A stretch of 64,000 bases of DNA. Origin: Chiayiivirga flava. GTDB lineage: Bacteria > Pseudomonadota > Gammaproteobacteria > Xanthomonadales > Xanthomonadaceae. Below are positions 62,561 to 64,000 of this stretch, piece after piece. The translations under genes were made by a program, and so were the position numbers. The notes beneath the pieces were generated by a model. It did not search any database and was not told the DNA's origin. It saw nothing but the letters and a program-made list of their open reading frames with translations. How positions within the stretch are numbered: the first letter of the stretch is position 1; each line of letters starts with the position of its first letter. The stretch spans positions 62,001-126,000 of the forward strand of contig NZ_JACHHP010000004.1 of NCBI RefSeq assembly GCF_014202825.1, read 5' to 3'.

Positions 62561-63964
62561 TCAGGGAGGGGTCGGCGCGCGGACGCGCTGGATGGCGGTG
62601 ATGCGGTCGACGAGCGGGGTGCCGTCGCCGGCCAGCAGGGATTCGAGCGGCGTCACCGACACCGCGTTGAGCGGCACGCGTGTCGCTGCGCCGTCGGCAC
62701 CGCGCACGCTCACGCCGGTGACATCGTGGATGACGAAGGTGGAGTCGTTCTCGCGCCCGATCACCATCATCACGTGGCCGGGGATGTAGACGAGGTCGCC
62801 GACGTCGAGGCCGCGCACCACCGCCAGGCGCCGCGCGTGGCTGGTGTTCGGTTCGAACACGATGCGATCGAGCGCCGGGCTGCGGGCCTGGTCGCCGGTG
62901 TTGCGCGGCAGCACCAGGCCGACGGCGCGATAGACCTCCGACACGAAGCCGCTGCAGTCGCGCGTGCCGTCGGCGTGGCCCCAGCCGTAGCGTTCGCCGA
63001 GGAACTTGAAGCCCTGGCGCAACAGGTTGGCTTCGGTGTACGGCAGATAGTCCGTCGCCACGTCGGCGGTTTTCGGCAGCAGCGCAGGAACCAGCGCGAG
63101 TGCTCCGTCCGCGCCGCGGATCGGAAGCTCGATCACGTACGAGGACAGCGGATGCTGGCCGTTCACCGGCACGTCCGCCGGCCAGTCGGCGCGCAGCGGC
63201 ACGCGCACGCCCATGTCGAGCTGCAGATCGGAGACCTGTGGTTGCTCGCGCGTGAAGACGGTGCGCGCGGTGGCGCCGGTCACCACCACGTGCGGCTCGC
63301 GCGTGGCGTAGTCGAGCACCGTCGCGCGCTCGCCCGATGCGAGGAAGCGCGACTCGATCCACGCTCGGTACAGCGCACTCGCGACGAAGCTCCACGCACC
63401 GTCGCGGCTGCGATGCAGCACCGCGACCGGCGTGCCGGGGAACAGTGCGCTTTCCTGGAAGCGGTCGATGTCGGTGTCGCCGGGCGTGCTGAACACGCGC
63501 AGTGTCGCTGGGAACGTGCGCAGGTCGGCGCGCTGCGTGACCAGGGCGAACGCGGGCGCGACGTTGGCGCCGATGGTCTCCAGTGCAAGGTCGTCCGCGA
63601 GCGCGTCCAGCGTCGCCTGCGGCACGGGGTTGCCGTCGCCGTCGAACAGCGCGCGTGTCGGCGGCGCCGACAACGCGCGGATCGCGGCCTCGATGTCGGC
63701 GCGCGGCAGCGTGGCGGGCACCGCCGCCAGGTCGTGCACGGCCGGATCGTCGGCGACCATGCGCGCGTTCTGCGCGGCGATCGCGGCGGCGGTCATGCGG
63801 CGTCGTTGCGCGTCGTCCTGGCGCGCGATCCAGTACGCCGGATCGAGCTGTTCGGCACGCACGCCGACGAGCGATGCCGTCGTGGCGGACGGCGGGACGG
63901 GCACGGGCCGCGTCGCGCAGCCGCCGACGAACACCGCCATCAGGAGCAACAGCAAACGCATCAT
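62561..63964 (-). CDS. SH3-NlpC/P60 peptidoglycan endopeptidase lipoprotein (YkfC-like)
   Basis: Protein of 467 residues with a GGAGGT ribosome site. Lipoprotein signal with lipobox ending VGGC (Cys16). Residues about 130-300 are two SH3b-like domains (TQRADLRTFPATLRVFSTPGDTDIDRFQESALFPGTPVAVLHRSRDGAWSFV ...). The NlpC/P60 domain is C-terminal, with catalytic Cys337 in DCSGF and His397 in YIPGHVMMVIG. By analogy with YkfC it cuts the gamma-D-Glu-diaminopimelate bond, leaving L-Ala-D-Glu for the epimerase encoded next. First gene of the cluster within the window. Confidence 0.92.
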   Translation of the reverse strand: MMRLLLLLMAVFVGGCATRPVPVPPSATTASLVGVRAEQLDPAYWIARQDDAQRRRMTAAAIAAQNARMVADDPAVHDLAAVPATLPRADIEAAIRALSAPPTRALFDGDGNPVPQATLDALADDLALETIGANVAPAFALVTQRADLRTFPATLRVFSTPGDTDIDRFQESALFPGTPVAVLHRSRDGAWSFVASALYRAWIESRFLASGERATVLDYATREPHVVVTGATARTVFTREQPQVSDLQLDMGVRVPLRADWPADVPVNGQHPLSSYVIELPIRGADGALALVPALLPKTADVATDYLPYTEANLLRQGFKFLGERYGWGHADGTRDCSGFVSEVYRAVGLVLPRNTGDQARSPALDRIVFEPNTSHARRLAVVRGLDVGDLVYIPGHVMMVIGRENDSTFVIHDVTGVSVRGADGAATRVPLNAVSVTPLESLLAGDGTPLVDRITAIQRVRAPTPP

Positions 63965-64000
63965 CCACCTCCGGCGGGAGCAAGCGACGTCAGCAGCGGC

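Overview
The window (about 64 kb, very GC-rich, dense genes with many ATGA/GTGA/TGATG overlaps) looks like a chromosomal segment of a gammaproteobacterium of the Xanthomonadaceae/Lysobacteraceae (Lysobacter, Luteimonas or Xanthomonas relatives). The evidence is the class I fructose-bisphosphate aldolase, the NagR/NagQ/NagK-II/NagB-II/NagX type of GlcNAc locus, the order glyA-nrdR-ribD-ribE-ribB-ribH-nusB-thiL, the order algZ-algR-hemC, and several families of intergenic inverted repeats of the REP type common in this group. I see no tRNA, rRNA, CRISPR array, insertion sequence or prophage.

Layout. 1-6.8 kb: the end of a surface-polysaccharide (O-antigen type) locus with the C-terminus of a Wzt-like ABC ATPase, four glycosyltransferase-like proteins and a methyltransferase, with pyrF on the other strand. 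6.9-10.3 kb: ettA and a GT41/SPINDLY-like glycosyltransferase. 10.4-18.1 kb: one-carbon and riboflavin operon (glyA, nrdR, GNAT, ribD, ribE, ribB with degenerate GTP cyclohydrolase domain, ribH, nusB, thiL). 18.2-25.2 kb: orphan pseudopilin, UDG-family protein, fructose-bisphosphate aldolase, a marR-emrA-emrB efflux operon, and a histone-H1-like Lys/Ala repeat protein.

25.2-41.3 kb: a complete N-acetylglucosamine utilisation locus. It holds a lipoprotein GH20 hexosaminidase, a TonB-dependent receptor and a glucokinase-family kinase (minus strand), and the MFS transporter nagP and repressor nagR (plus). zwf (minus), the second regulator nagQ, nagB-II, nagA and a nagX-like membrane protein follow. 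A palindromic operator lies between the two arms, and direct repeats of TGGTATT type lie at nagQ and at zwf. A two-gene AbrB/PIN toxin-antitoxin module with its own palindromic operator sits between nagR and zwf.

41.7-50.5 kb: PfpI-family protein, a pyridoxamine-oxidase-fold stress protein, cysteine synthase, siroheme synthase divergent from a CysB-like regulator across a palindrome, an esterase, and algZ-algR-hemC. 50.5-57.4 kb: a DUF481 outer-membrane protein, then a cytoplasmic-facing three-subunit molybdoenzyme (SoeABC/DmsABC-like) with a YbjQ-family gene inside its operon and a REP-like element inside the reading frame of its catalytic subunit, then a PagL-like lipid A deacylase. 57.5-64 kb: a BPSS1780-type membrane protein and a five-gene minus-strand cluster (NlpC/P60 lipoprotein, dipeptide epimerase, RpiR regulator, L,D-transpeptidase, amino-acid permease) that reads as a muropeptide-recycling operon.

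Together the GlcNAc locus and the muropeptide cluster suggest an organism that lives on chitin and/or bacterial cell walls. No wholly unprecedented system is evident. The most interesting signals are regulatory (operators overlapping start codons, possible leaderless genes) and REP-like elements that have been recruited into coding sequence or ribosome-binding sites.
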